Origin: Symbiodinium sp. CCMP2592
Taxonomy: Eukaryota > Sar > Dinophyceae > Suessiales > Symbiodiniaceae
NCBI GenBank assembly: GCA_905221615.1
Contig: CAJNDT010005556.1
Location: 959,779-1,023,778 of the forward strand
Length of the DNA stretch: 64,000 bases
Direction: 5' to 3'
The position numbers and the translations under genes are program-made. The notes below the pieces were generated by a model. That model made no database searches. It was not told the origin of the DNA and saw only the letters and a list, made by a program, of their open reading frames with translations. This document shows positions 21,401-29,893 of this stretch, one piece after another (positions within the stretch are counted from its first letter, which is position 1; every line of letters starts with the position of its first letter).

Positions 21401-24400
21401 GGGGCCCGGAAGGGTCCAGCCCGGACTTAGTGAGCCTGAGCAGGTTCGCGGCGCAAGTCCTCCAGGAGGTTCCCGAGGTGAACAACAAGGATCCGGAAAT
21501 GAACTCCATGGTGCCAGTGCCGCAGGACGTGGAGTCGGTGGCGAGCTGGGGATCCGAGGGGTGGAGCGAGTTGTCTCCCGAGGCCCGGAAGCTCAACAGC
21601 CAGGCGAACTCAAGGCAGGTGTCGATGGCTGCGCCGAAGAGCGCTATGCGGTCCCCATCGGTGAAGCGAACCACGGATCATCAGGGCGAGCCCGGGAAGG
21701 CGATGATGAATCAAGATGTGCCTCCAGAGGTGAAAAAGGAGATCGACGAGCTGATGGCGAAGGTGGCATCGCTAAAGGATCGCTACAATCTCTAAGTGGG
21801 GACGCCCATGGGGGTGATAGCTCTGAGGATGAAGACCTTCAGAGCGAACCGGATTTCGAGGTTAAGACCCAGGAGATCCATGTCCTCCCCGGGGTACGTG
21901 ATGTGGAGATTGCGTCAGGGGAAGTCTTCTATGAATGCCGAAACGGCGACTTCAGTACAGATGCTGGAGTCACCAAAGTCTCTAGCGAACATCGTGCGCG
22001 AGACCTTCTTCGCAGAAAAGACTTCAGCTTCGAAGCATGTGAAGGGCTCCTCATTGACGTGTGTGAACACTGCCAGGCTAGTAGAAAGCGCAAGATCATG
22101 GATGGCACGTGCAGTGTGGCCTTCGGGGCCTACTCCCATGGGAACCACTATGGGGTGATCCGGCGCACGTATCAGCATTGGTACGTGACGAAGTATGTGA
22201 ATGCCTTCATGCGTTTCCATGGTGCCAAGGGTCAGTGGAGTAGTGTGCAGTTGTGTTTCAATTGTCATGTCGGTCCTCATAAAGACGTTCACAACCTCGG
22301 GGACAATTGGACTATTTCCTTTGGGGACTTTGAGGGCGGACGTCTTTGGCTAGAACACAACGACCCAACCAAGGTTCCAGACGCCATTGAGTCCCGCGAG
22401 GCGATCCTTGCCGACGGCTCCAAGGCGATCGGATGCTTGGTGGATACAAGACATAACATGTACAAGTTCTGTCCCAAGCGAAAACATGCCGTAGAACAAT
22501 GGACAGGGAATCGTTGCAGCATCATCGCCTATGTCACTCGTGGGATTGGTGAGCTTAGCAGGCCCGAACGTGATGTTCTCAGGAGCTCCGGTTTCCCTTT
22601 GGGCAGAAGTGAAGGTGCATGTGCTTGGGAGAAAGAGCATGAGACGAGGCCGAAGAAGAGCATTAGGAAGAACCTTTGGAAGGGAGCTCGAAGGGCAAGT
22701 TCGCTCCTCACTCTCAGTCTCGCAGCGGCATCGTCGTTCATCTCAGAGAATATACCCTTTGGAAAACCACCGCATCAGGCATGCCTCTTCGAGATCGGCG
22801 GCAATGAGTTGACGCTGGACATGATCGAGGCGGGTTTTCAGGCCATCGAACCTCTCAGTTGGGGCGACTATGTTGATACTAACCATGCTCTGAAAGTGAC
22901 TGACGTGATCAACAATCTTAAGCCCAATGTCGTTTGGTTTCAAGGTTGTGATGAGAGCAACAATTTCATTGAGCAGATCGTGGCCACTGCCGGACAGCAG
23001 CTAGAACATGGCGGTTCTGTTGTATACCATGCCGACAAGAACGATCATGTCTGGGAGAATAGGATCATGAAATGCTTCATGAATGAGAACGCTCATCTTC
23101 TAGAAGACCAAGGTGAAGCGTGGCTTCTTCGTGTAGGGGGAGTACTTCATGATACCGGAGATTCAGGCGGAGAATGCGGCAATCTTGAACATGAGGCGCA
23201 TGTTGTATCCCACGATGATAAGAAAGATCGACACGAACCCTTAGGTGCATCAGCTATTCACTTCAACAAGAATGTGCCGAAGCATGTCCAGGCCGCATTG
23301 ACCAGACTACATCAGAACCTAGGGCACCCAAAGATCACTGACCTAGTTCGTCATTTGAGGTTCGCCGGTGCTGACGACGAGGTGATCAAGGCCTGCAAAG
23401 GGATGCGATGCGAAGTTTGCGATCGAAACCAGAGGACCGGGAGCGCTAGACCGGGGGTGCTACCTTCACTTCTAGACATGAACCAAGTGGTCAGTGTCGA
23501 TGTCTTTTCGGTCTTTGACTCGGATCGTGTGCGGCATGAGTTTCTCTCAATCATTGACCACGCCACTACATTTCACTTGGTGTGCGAGCTTGAGGGTCAC
23601 TCCGGCGAGGATTTCTGTAGGCAGTTCACCCAACTCTGGGGAAACGTTTTCGGGGCTCCTGGGACGATTTCAGCGGACTTAGAGAGCGGGCTCCAGCTTG
23701 GAGTTTCCAAGTACGCGGAGTTCCACGGGTGCCGGGTGAGATCCTCAGCTGGACAAGCACACTGGCAACAAGGGGTAATCGAGAGACACGGTTACTGGTA
23801 CCAGGAGATACTCCAGAGGGTCATTGATGAGAAGTCCATCACGAGTGACGACATGTACATGGCGGTCCAGGCGGTGAACAGCGCTAAGAATGAACTTCGA
23901 CGTAGACATGGTTTCTCCCCTACACAAGCCGTATTCGGTAAAGACCCCAGAGCACCCGAAGAACTAGAGTCCGGAGTTGACGAGGAGAGATTCATCGAGA
24001 TCATGTCCGGTGACCAACGTCGACAACGTGAAGTTAGCATCAGAGCCTCGGCACGCATGGCATTCTTCAGAACTCAGATCGACTCGAAATTTCGCAGAGG
24101 GATGATCCAGAGAGCGCGTGTCAAGAGAGGCGGTTATGCGGTCGGAGAACTTGTATGTTTCTATAGGATCGAGAAGATTGCTACAAAACGTGGGCAATGG
24201 CGGGGACCGGGCACCATCATTGGCCACGAAGGCGGCAACTGGTGGGTGTCGTTCGGGGGACGTTGTCACTTGGTTGCCGAAGAACACTTGAGGCCGGCTA
24301 CCTCTGAAGAGCTCGGAGAGCTCTTCTCCACCAGGATTGTGAGGGACGATTTGGAGAAACTCCTCGAGTTGGATCCTGATGACCCCGACACATACCAACC

Positions 24401-26480
24401 CCCCGATGAAGAGATCCCAGAGTTTGAAGATCCGTTCCAGGAGTTCCCAAACAACGACCTCGAGGACATGGACTACGAGCCCAGTCTCCCCGAGGAAGAT
24501 GGACAGGACATGGTTGTTGATGACGATGTTCGGGGTGCTAAGCGTGACGGTGACCCTTCTGATGTGCCTCCTGTTGTTTCTAGACGGGTTCGAAGAAAGG
24601 GCCAGGGAGTTCGTGTCCATTCAGCCAACATGTTGAAGCGGTGCCAAACGGAGCGAGCCCTCGAAAAGCAGCTCGAAAAGGAGATACCTTGGAAGTTGGT
24701 GCCTCCGGAAGAACATGCTGCATTTCGTGCCGCGGAACTAAAACAGATGAAAGAGCACTATGAACATGATGCACTGGAACCTCTTTCGGTCGAAGAATCC
24801 GCCGAGGTGAACGATCGTGTACACAGCAGCAGGATCCTCTCTTCGAGATTCGCATATCGAGATAAACATTGGAGTCGTCGGAAGATCGATGCGAGTGTTC
24901 CTTGGAAACACAAAGCACGCTTAGTAGTCTCAGGACACAGAGATCCAGACATCCAACACCTTGAGACGGATGCTCCCACCATCGGGCGCCTCACAGTTCT
25001 CACTTTGCTGCAGATAGTAGCCAGTCGTCGTTCGAAGTTAGGATGGATGGCATCAGCTGGAGACATCACGGCGGCATTCTTGAACGGAGACCCGTTGGAG
25101 AGGGAACTGTATCTTCGTCAGCCTAGAGGTGGTGTGGAAGGTCTTCTACCAGAACAGCTTTTCAGGGTGAAGAAAGGGATATTCGGGCTACCCGACTCGC
25201 CTAGGAAGTGGTGGCGGAGATTGAGGCGAGATATGCTGAGCATCAAGATCGATTTCCAAGGACTGACTCTTCGGTTCACACAATGCCCCTTGGATCCATG
25301 TCTATTTCAGCTGTGCGATCCCGAATCTGGCAAACCACTCGCTTATGTCGGGGTTCATGTCGATGATCTCTTAACGGTAGGCCCTAGAGACCTTGTGGGC
25401 TGTATCAAGAGCTCGCTGTCTGCAGTGTTTCCAGTGGACGACTGGGAAGACGACATGTTTGAGTATATCGGATCTCACGTCAAGGTCAGCGAAGAGGGCG
25501 TCTTTGTGGGTCAGGAGTCTTATGCTAGTTCCAGGTTATTCGAAGTTGAAGTACAGAAGGGTCAAGATGAACTGGAACAAGCAACAGAGGCGCAAAGGGT
25601 CGACAACCAATCCCTTATTGGTGCCTTGTCTTGGTTGAGTGCACAATCGAGACCAGATCTTCAGTGCAGTGTGTCACTTGCGCAACAACTCCAGAAAACC
25701 CCGACGGTTGAGGATATCAAGTTCACCAATAAGATCGCAAAGAGAGCTTGGGAGCACAGGGATAAGGGGATCTGGCTTCGTCCACTTGACTTGTCATCCT
25801 TGGAATACTTAGTCTATCACGACTCTGCCTGGGCTAATGCACTGTTGGAAGGGGAAGAGCACTTTATTCTGAGTCCCGAAGATCATGAAAAGGGGACTAT
25901 GAAGGAAGGCCCCTTCGACAGGAAGGCACGAAAAGCCAAGAAGGAGAATTCCAAGGTTGCTAGCCAAATGGGCATCCTCATTGCCCTCGTTGATGCGAAC
26001 GGCTTCAAAAGTGGAGGCGGCGAGGCTAGCATCATCGATTGGAAATCTACGGCTAATCCTAGGGTATGCCGATCAACCTTCGCTGCCGAGACCACTGCCT
26101 GTTCTGAAGCCGTGGAGATGGGCCAGTATGTCCGCTCATTCGTGGAATCAGTGCTACACGGAAGCCTGAAGAAGATTAACGATGTTGCGGGATCCAAGCT
26201 CAGATGCCTGACAGATTGCAAATCCCTCTATGATCATCTTCACCGTGAAGGAGTACCGCGGGTTCCGTCAGACAAACGCCTGGCTATAGACCTAGCCGCT
26301 CTTAGACAAACATTCGACCTGGAGCGCGTCCGGGATAGAATTCCTCTTTATTGGGTGCCAACCGAGTTCCAACTTGCCGATATCTTGACTAAGCCGAAAA
26401 GTCCGGATGGCTGGTGGGACACAATTTGCAGTTGCATCCGATTACCCTTCGTCAAGAGAGTAGGCGAAACCTCCGAATAG
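18453..26480 (+). CDS. Copia polyprotein with added dioxygenase-like domain
   Basis: The frame is open from 18375. The first ATG is at 18453 (MAFSGAGASNP), giving about 2675 residues; residue numbers below count from 18375. The gag part (about 190-480) ends in a zinc knuckle CAGCGRRGHWHKDSTC at 471-486, with six residues between His and the last Cys. The protease has the DTA signature at 544. Residues about 820-1140 are low-complexity Gly/Glu/Arg-rich and overlap a second-frame ORF. Residues 1240-1400 fit an Fe(II)/2-oxoglutarate dioxygenase: H1302-K-D1304, GGRLWLE, then H1371 and R1380 nine residues later. Residues about 1460-1590 look like a Rossmann-type or methyltransferase-like domain, weakly. 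The GAG-pre-integrase motif HQNLGHP is at 1646. The integrase has D1709, D1768 and E1803 (DD35E spacing). The RT has D2230 (AGDITAAFLNGD) and VHVDDLLTVG with DD at 2330-2331. RNase H carries D2483, E2572, D2614 and LADILTKP at D2669. The product is expected in virus-like particles and then in the nucleus for integration. Confidence 0.93.
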   Translation: MAFSGAGASNPTSYYSNAPATDQSDQTARAQDQGDGRVWDDSSWNRGDQWAWQGWYRPYGYRYHWSWGSKAEWSTDGGDFSSGSPGEGDDDQGSGGRQDEHPSHELRSSEGENAGYNRRASWNSSGKWAGDSSTGISNSHDDGNLGSEATATKGSFNERMAVPGFDAQSSGEELGMSARSYLRQVDAWCKVTRTPKHQQALLLYQNLSGRAWVESEELSVEDLSGNNGVSIFRAWIQERYQEVEVSKIAESLTAFFKRLRRQSGQTIREFNSAFDRSHSRLLEIDCRLPEVAKAWAYLNALSLSSSEELALLASVGNEYNVTKLQRAAVLHEKSLRPPWQPRKGPYQDIGGKGQKGVKASYMTGVDEVDEDEEVYQGADDEVLAEEEAVAMHEAYVAQETAKARYREVSKARGVDPSVLRKGVSENPGKSNIEERLAQAKARSFCAGCGRRGHWHKDSTCPLNKPENQQLGNKGNVPKSGGDQQAHVTSSSGDGSGSVVQVAYEVGYPSGNKLYAITDTACSKSVMGQGWLESYLKLARNAGLETQFVNASDDFRFGASKLFRATYTATILIEVGGKPFAVRASVVEGEVPLLLSRKVLSVLGMVYDVDENTARFKHLGVDNIMLSTTDNGHPALIVNPRVGHNPKLPSPQEWADDEVKLLPLARKQYTVHTSLMTSSHDLEVEHQYVSGGVDSKLPSRGPLASVTPRLFYPKKINPTIRNLLSATALNHEMFAAWWSRTPITKDFWIETPSAFVRIHVVPRKGLFDPSQWSTDQIHIKEMLLDAIGEMRCTSAISCGSSHALHQVHDAWRGETSSQHPVLWVGRTVFSRASCSTPFEDSLSNPAVAAPEDGLLIRDNGECVAHDEGAAHLEGDGHGDHDPPILECGRNSPAYPGEEEGHGRDLRGPERVGINEQSPTPRAVPVVGNRGAREGDEWPLDPPHPGLLHQEQRGCGGEFRATPRQVVPGSTPELSSLGFGRGKGAGPGRVQPGLSEPEQVRGASPPGGSRGEQQGSGNELHGASAAGRGVGGELGIRGVERVVSRGPEAQQPGELKAGVDGCAEERYAVPIGEANHGSSGRAREGDDESRCASRGEKGDRRADGEGGIAKGSLQSLSGDAHGGDSSEDEDLQSEPDFEVKTQEIHVLPGVRDVEIASGEVFYECRNGDFSTDAGVTKVSSEHRARDLLRRKDFSFEACEGLLIDVCEHCQASRKRKIMDGTCSVAFGAYSHGNHYGVIRRTYQHWYVTKYVNAFMRFHGAKGQWSSVQLCFNCHVGPHKDVHNLGDNWTISFGDFEGGRLWLEHNDPTKVPDAIESREAILADGSKAIGCLVDTRHNMYKFCPKRKHAVEQWTGNRCSIIAYVTRGIGELSRPERDVLRSSGFPLGRSEGACAWEKEHETRPKKSIRKNLWKGARRASSLLTLSLAAASSFISENIPFGKPPHQACLFEIGGNELTLDMIEAGFQAIEPLSWGDYVDTNHALKVTDVINNLKPNVVWFQGCDESNNFIEQIVATAGQQLEHGGSVVYHADKNDHVWENRIMKCFMNENAHLLEDQGEAWLLRVGGVLHDTGDSGGECGNLEHEAHVVSHDDKKDRHEPLGASAIHFNKNVPKHVQAALTRLHQNLGHPKITDLVRHLRFAGADDEVIKACKGMRCEVCDRNQRTGSARPGVLPSLLDMNQVVSVDVFSVFDSDRVRHEFLSIIDHATTFHLVCELEGHSGEDFCRQFTQLWGNVFGAPGTISADLESGLQLGVSKYAEFHGCRVRSSAGQAHWQQGVIERHGYWYQEILQRVIDEKSITSDDMYMAVQAVNSAKNELRRRHGFSPTQAVFGKDPRAPEELESGVDEERFIEIMSGDQRRQREVSIRASARMAFFRTQIDSKFRRGMIQRARVKRGGYAVGELVCFYRIEKIATKRGQWRGPGTIIGHEGGNWWVSFGGRCHLVAEEHLRPATSEELGELFSTRIVRDDLEKLLELDPDDPDTYQPPDEEIPEFEDPFQEFPNNDLEDMDYEPSLPEEDGQDMVVDDDVRGAKRDGDPSDVPPVVSRRVRRKGQGVRVHSANMLKRCQTERALEKQLEKEIPWKLVPPEEHAAFRAAELKQMKEHYEHDALEPLSVEESAEVNDRVHSSRILSSRFAYRDKHWSRRKIDASVPWKHKARLVVSGHRDPDIQHLETDAPTIGRLTVLTLLQIVASRRSKLGWMASAGDITAAFLNGDPLERELYLRQPRGGVEGLLPEQLFRVKKGIFGLPDSPRKWWRRLRRDMLSIKIDFQGLTLRFTQCPLDPCLFQLCDPESGKPLAYVGVHVDDLLTVGPRDLVGCIKSSLSAVFPVDDWEDDMFEYIGSHVKVSEEGVFVGQESYASSRLFEVEVQKGQDELEQATEAQRVDNQSLIGALSWLSAQSRPDLQCSVSLAQQLQKTPTVEDIKFTNKIAKRAWEHRDKGIWLRPLDLSSLEYLVYHDSAWANALLEGEEHFILSPEDHEKGTMKEGPFDRKARKAKKENSKVASQMGILIALVDANGFKSGGGEASIIDWKSTANPRVCRSTFAAETTACSEAVEMGQYVRSFVESVLHGSLKKINDVAGSKLRCLTDCKSLYDHLHREGVPRVPSDKRLAIDLAALRQTFDLERVRDRIPLYWVPTEFQLADILTKPKSPDGWWDTICSCIRLPFVKRVGETSE
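20842..21795 (+). CDS. Second-frame ORF inside the Copia element: SAP-like and DUF3820-like
   Basis: A 317-codon frame that overlaps the polyprotein frame; a likely internal start is the Met at residue 55 (MASSSETTGN). It has clear protein character. Two SAP-like helix-turn-helix units lie at about 68-101 (MTKAQLISKAMGMGI) and 117-150 (MNKAQLLEQCRLLEIEVP). A segment at 158-185 (SFGRHRGKLFREVPQSYLRW) resembles the DUF3820 type of small fold. A Ser/Pro-rich linker and a short coiled coil (EVKKEIDELMAKVASLKD) complete it. SAP units commonly bind DNA, so a nucleic-acid role is plausible. In the same interval the main frame reads as low-complexity sequence. Whether this is made as its own product, or through the read-through or frameshifting that LTR elements are known to use, cannot be told from sequence alone. 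Confidence 0.6.
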   Translation: MGVRMRYIKCMTHGEGKRVHNIQFYGSAGLFSPELPVALLLKIPSRILRLLLLKMASSSETTGNVWHMTKAQLISKAMGMGITIHQSWSVGEIRQLIQEKKKAMGEISEVPKGLASMNKAQLLEQCRLLEIEVPEKATNGHLTLLIRDCCTRNKGDAVVSFGRHRGKLFREVPQSYLRWALAEVKERGPEGSSPDLVSLSRFAAQVLQEVPEVNNKDPEMNSMVPVPQDVESVASWGSEGWSELSPEARKLNSQANSRQVSMAAPKSAMRSPSVKRTTDHQGEPGKAMMNQDVPPEVKKEIDELMAKVASLKDRYNL

Positions 26481-26494
26481 GAGGACAGAACTTT
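26481..26494 (+). other. Possible polypurine tract
   Basis: GAGGACAGAA follows the polyprotein stop and lies just before the 3' LTR. It is short and followed by pyrimidines, so the assignment is tentative. Confidence 0.4.
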
Positions 26495-26501
26495 TAACCT
26501 G

Positions 26502-26724
26502 TGTGAAACCAATGCCCCTGCTGCAAAGGATGACAGCACAAATCGGAGGCCCCTGCCGCAAGGACGACAGCACAAATCCGAGGCATTCTGGTTCGCGAGA
26601 AAAGGCTCCCCCGGCGGGGGTCTTCACTTTGTAGGTCGGGGGCTCTTCGGGGGGGCGGTTGTAAGCTTCTGCAGGGTCTAGGCCAGGGTCCCGGTGCTTT
26701 TGAGTTTCGTCTTGTCGTTTTACA
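26502..26724 (+). repeat. 3' LTR
   Basis: Same 223 bases as the 5' LTR as far as I can compare by eye, from TGTGAAACC to GTTTTACA. TTTAG and then further TTTAGGG follow directly. Confidence 0.93.
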
Positions 26725-26740
26725 TTTAGGGTTTAGGGTT

Positions 26741-26806
26741 CCCAATACCCCTTAATCTTATAATTTAAGGTATATTCCTTAACTAAGGGGTATTGGGCTC
26801 TCTGGG
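26741..26806. mobile_element. MITE family A, shortened copy
   Basis: CCCAATACCCCTTAAT to GGGTATTGGGCTCTCTGGG. It lies 17 bp to the right of the LTR element, separated by telomere-like sequence, so the LTR element entered a telomere-like run already next to a hairpin element. Confidence 0.7.
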
Positions 26807-27053
26807 TGTGAACGGGACGACGCAGCACTAAGTTTTCATGGCTTTTATCTAATGTTGCCGCGAAGCCTTAAACTTCTAAACTTTAAACCCTAAACCCTAA
26901 ACCCATGAATCTGAACCCGTCTAATTAGGGCTTTAGGTTTTCGGGCCGGGGATTTGAGGTAAATGCTGCCGTGCAAGGCCCAGACCCTGAACCCTAATTA
27001 GATCCTAACCCCTAAAGGTCCTTAAACTTAATCCGGCTTTGGACTTTTCTCCC

Positions 27054-27150
27054 TGGTGCTTAGTAGGGAATGGGGAATGGATATTGGGGACTATTGTTGG
27101 GGATCATATAGGGACTACGATAAGGATCCCCCATTCCCTACTAAGAACCA
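27054..27150. mobile_element. MITE family E
   Basis: A hairpin with ends TGGTGCTTAGTAGGGAATGG and its near inverse CCATTCCCTACTAAGAACCA. A GGGGATCA-type loop. Confidence 0.85.
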
Positions 27151-27263
27151 GTCAGTTTTTCTGTGGGCTTTGGCTTCTTTGTAGAGTTTATGGTTGAGGC
27201 TGAGGGTGTTCCGGGGTTGTTGAGTGGCCTGGCCCGGTCACTCAGACTAATCCGAAACCAGAC

Positions 27264-27373
27264 ATTTGGGTGCTTGTCAAAATTATGGCCCCTTGTTGGG
27301 TCCCTATCATAATACGGCACCTATTAATTAGGGTGCCCCAACAGGGACCATAATTTCGACAACCACCCATTTG
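27264..27373. mobile_element. MITE family L, single copy
   Basis: Long inverted ends of about 40 bp: CATTTGGGTGCTTGTC then AAATTATGG, mirrored at the right as CCATAATTTCGAC and CACCCATTTGG. The centre reads CCTATTAATTAGG. Confidence 0.85.
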
Positions 27374-27675
27374 GAAACACTATGGCTTGGAGATTGAGGT
27401 TGACGATTTGGGCGAAGTGTCAAAGCCAATCTCTCGATCTCGCATGTACAGTCTGCATTGAACCGTTTACAGGGTTTAGGGTTTAGGGTTGGTGCTCAGC
27501 AGATATCACCGGCATGTTAGCTATGTTTGATTTACCTTGCTTCTCCGGCACTCTCTGCTCTCGGAAACCATCCTGCGGATTTTGCCGGGATCCCACATGT
27601 TACTTAGCTCAGGTTGAGACTGAGAGTAAACCCTAAACCCTTCAGGGGTTACATAGGGACCTACATCCTGAACCC

Positions 27676-27745
27676 TACGGTTGATGATATAAATCCTGCA
27701 TTACCCATAATAAGGAATATACCAGACCGTTTGAACTATATGGCT
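27676..27745. mobile_element. MITE family D, fragment
   Basis: GTTGATGATATAAATCCTGC and ATTACCCATAATAAGGAATA match one arm of family D; the other arm is gone. Confidence 0.6.
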
Positions 27746-27969
27746 CAACAATCCGAGACCTCCAACTCCTGGTTCAGCAAAAGCTTTTGGTGTGGTGCTC
27801 ATGTATTTTTGCTCCACGAGCTGTGGACGATGATGTGTCGGATGTCCTAGAACCACGCTAAACTCTGATGTATCACCTTAACCCCTAAGTGTCCGCGCGT
27901 CTGCCTGGAGTCTCGTGCAAAGAGGCTGAGTCGCCGATTACTGGTCGAGCAAAGATCCAAGTCAACCAC

Positions 27970-28020
27970 TACTGTTGATGATATAAATCCTGCAGTACCT
28001 CAAGGACCCTAAACTATGGG
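27970..28020. mobile_element. MITE family D, fragment abutting a trinucleotide tract
   Basis: TACTGTTGATGATATAAATC to GACCCTAAACTATGGGA... matches about half of family D (core CCCTAAACTATGGGA). It is followed immediately by an AGY-rich tract. Confidence 0.6.
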
Positions 28021-28024
28021 ACAT

Positions 28025-28260
28025 CTGCGTTGGCAGCACCAGTCCGCGCAGTGATGTTGCCAGTAGTAGGTTAAGTGGCAGTGGCAGCAGCAGAAGCAGT
28101 AGCAGTAGCAGCAGCTGTAGCAGGAGCACTATAGAAGCTAGTAGTAGCAGGAGGACGAAGAAGAGGACTACAAGCAGGACTAGCAGCAGCAGTAGCAGCT
28201 GCAGCGGAGAGAATGGCAGTGACTGCGCTAGCGGTAGTGGTGGTAGAAGACCCAAGAAAA
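28025..28260. repeat. Imperfect AGC/AGT trinucleotide tract
   Basis: Mostly GCAGTAGCAGCAGYAG-type sequence with point variation. Reads as poly-Leu on the minus strand and poly-Ser/Arg on the plus. I treat it as a decayed microsatellite. Confidence 0.8.
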
Positions 28261-28868
28261 GGACCAGGGGAAGCGAGGGATCATTTTATGTTCTCACCAG
28301 CACGGCACGAGCAACAACAACGACCAGTAAACCCTAAACCCTAAGAAGAACCAGAAAAAAAGGCTTAGGCCTATGGTTGCGGGCCTGAGAGGAAGTCCAC
28401 CGGAACGATCTCCAACCCGGGACAGCCGACGACTTTCATCATGTTGATCGAATCGTTAACGTTTTGCCAGACCTCAACGAGCGAATATCGGGTGTTCACA
28501 ATTCGATTAGGGTTTCTTTGGGCATAGTATAGGATAGTCTAGCCTAGTATACTGCCACATTCAAGAACCCTAGGGAATAAATGATGGAAGCTATTCAGGC
28601 ACCTATGTTACAAGTACAATTTATGAACGCTTCTTGGGAATGGGATGTGAGATTCTCTGGGTCCGAACCGAATACCAGACGGCATGGCCTTAAAGAAAGG
28701 GAAGTCGGAAGAACTGATTAATGTCTCTTGAAGACCTAAGAGTAGCCTAGGAATAAAAAGGGTGCCCTTTTTGGTTTAAAGGGGGTTATAAGGGAACCTA
28801 AACCCTAAAAAAGGGAATAAGGGCCTACTCCGGGTCCTAGTCTTTGAAGTCCCAACCCTAAGAGTCCA

Positions 28869-28965
28869 TGTACCCGTACAGAGATACATGGGCCCCAAAG
28901 TACCTATATAGAGTCTACATTAAGGCCAATGTATATTATACTATATGGATACATGGACCCTTAGG
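28869..28965. mobile_element. Putative MITE family O, single copy
   Basis: AGAGTCCATGTACCC at the left and GGATACATGGACCCTT at the right are inverted, with TATATAGAG and CTATATGG partly pairing inside. Weaker than the other hairpins. Confidence 0.55.
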
Positions 28966-29140
28966 GCAACACAGTTACACCACAACAATCACTAGTTCTG
29001 CGTTGGCATCCCCAAATCTTAAACCTCCCTGAGACGTGGAATTTCGCGGACTGGCTACGATAACTGTGACCGCGAGCAATTACAAGGCCGGCCGATCGGA
29101 AGAGCATGGCCTAATGTATGTGAATTGTATTTGTCTTGGC

Positions 29141-29251
29141 CCCGGAGACTCCAATATCCCTTAAATAAGAAAATAGTCCTTAAATCATACTAGGGATCCT
29201 ACTATAATTTAAGGAATATTCCTTAACTAAGGGATATTGGAGTCTCTGGGG
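29141..29251. mobile_element. MITE family A
   Basis: CCGGAGACTCCAATATCCC to GGGATATTGGAGTCTCTGG, with GGCCC outside on the left and GGCCC on the right extending the palindrome. Confidence 0.87.
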
Positions 29252-29445
29252 CCCTCACGTTAGGACTATTGTAGCGACACGTACATACTATTCGGGACCA
29301 TGGGGTCTGAATAGTTTGAGTTTGGGCACTGCCCCCACTCTGTAGTAGTCTGCATTCGGTGTCATAGTAAGGGATATAGATGACAGTACCCGACTTAGAA
29401 TAGGGTTCCTCTGAGGGTTACTGTGGGATTACTATAAGGGTGTTG

Positions 29446-29782
29446 GCATACAGCTCCTAATAATTAGAAAAGGGTTTAGGGGCATCTTGCCGTGTAATCA
29501 TAACCAGAAGCCCCACAAACCCATCATTATCTAAGGCTAAAAACATCCATAAACCCCACCCTACACCATAACAAAACCTTGTCAAGGAAACCTTGTAGAA
29601 CCCTTATACGGAGGCCTTCAAGGAAATCTTATAGCACACTTGAAGAACTCAAACAAAACCCGAAAAGGGTACCGAGCAACGACCCTTCTTAAGCCATACT
29701 ATAAGGGATTTTTGTGCCCATTATACTATATTTATAATAAGGAACTCCCAAAATATTATAGATAATTATTGAGGCCCGTATG
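29446..29782. mobile_element. MITE family G, interrupted by about 240 bp
   Basis: The left arm (CTCCTAATAATTAGAAAAGG) and the right two-thirds (GTGCCCATTATACTATATTT to ATTATTGAGGCCCGTA) are separated by CCTTGTAGAACCC-type short repeats. The origin of the interior is unclear. Confidence 0.6.
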
Positions 29783-29893
29783 TTGATCCTAACCCTAAGA
29801 GCCCGAACTGGCCGTTCAGGAACCCCATAGCTCTCTCCCAAATGTTAGGATGACAAAAATTGAAGCAGCGACTGCTTAAATTTTATGGACGCC

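Larger units (their letters stand above)
18095..26724 (+). mobile_element. Copia-class (Ty1/copia) LTR retrotransposon, looks whole
   Basis: The element is 8.6 kb with 223-bp direct terminal repeats that begin TG and end CA. It is flanked by the 5-bp direct repeat TTTAG (18090-18094 and 26725-26729), which is also part of the telomere-like sequence it entered. After the left repeat comes a tRNA-type primer site. One very long frame follows, in Copia order (gag, protease, integrase, reverse transcriptase, RNase H), with additional domains between protease and integrase. The two terminal repeats look identical to me over their whole length, so insertion is probably recent compared with the diverged hairpin elements around it. 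I see no breaks in the main frame. Family-level assignment rests on domain order and motifs; lineage within Copia is not resolved. Confidence 0.93.

Noticed and set aside
18511-26745. Antisense and third-frame ORFs across the Copia element
   Set aside because: Shadows of the polyprotein, with skewed composition. Only the second-frame ORF at 20842-21795 has recognisable domain-like sequence.
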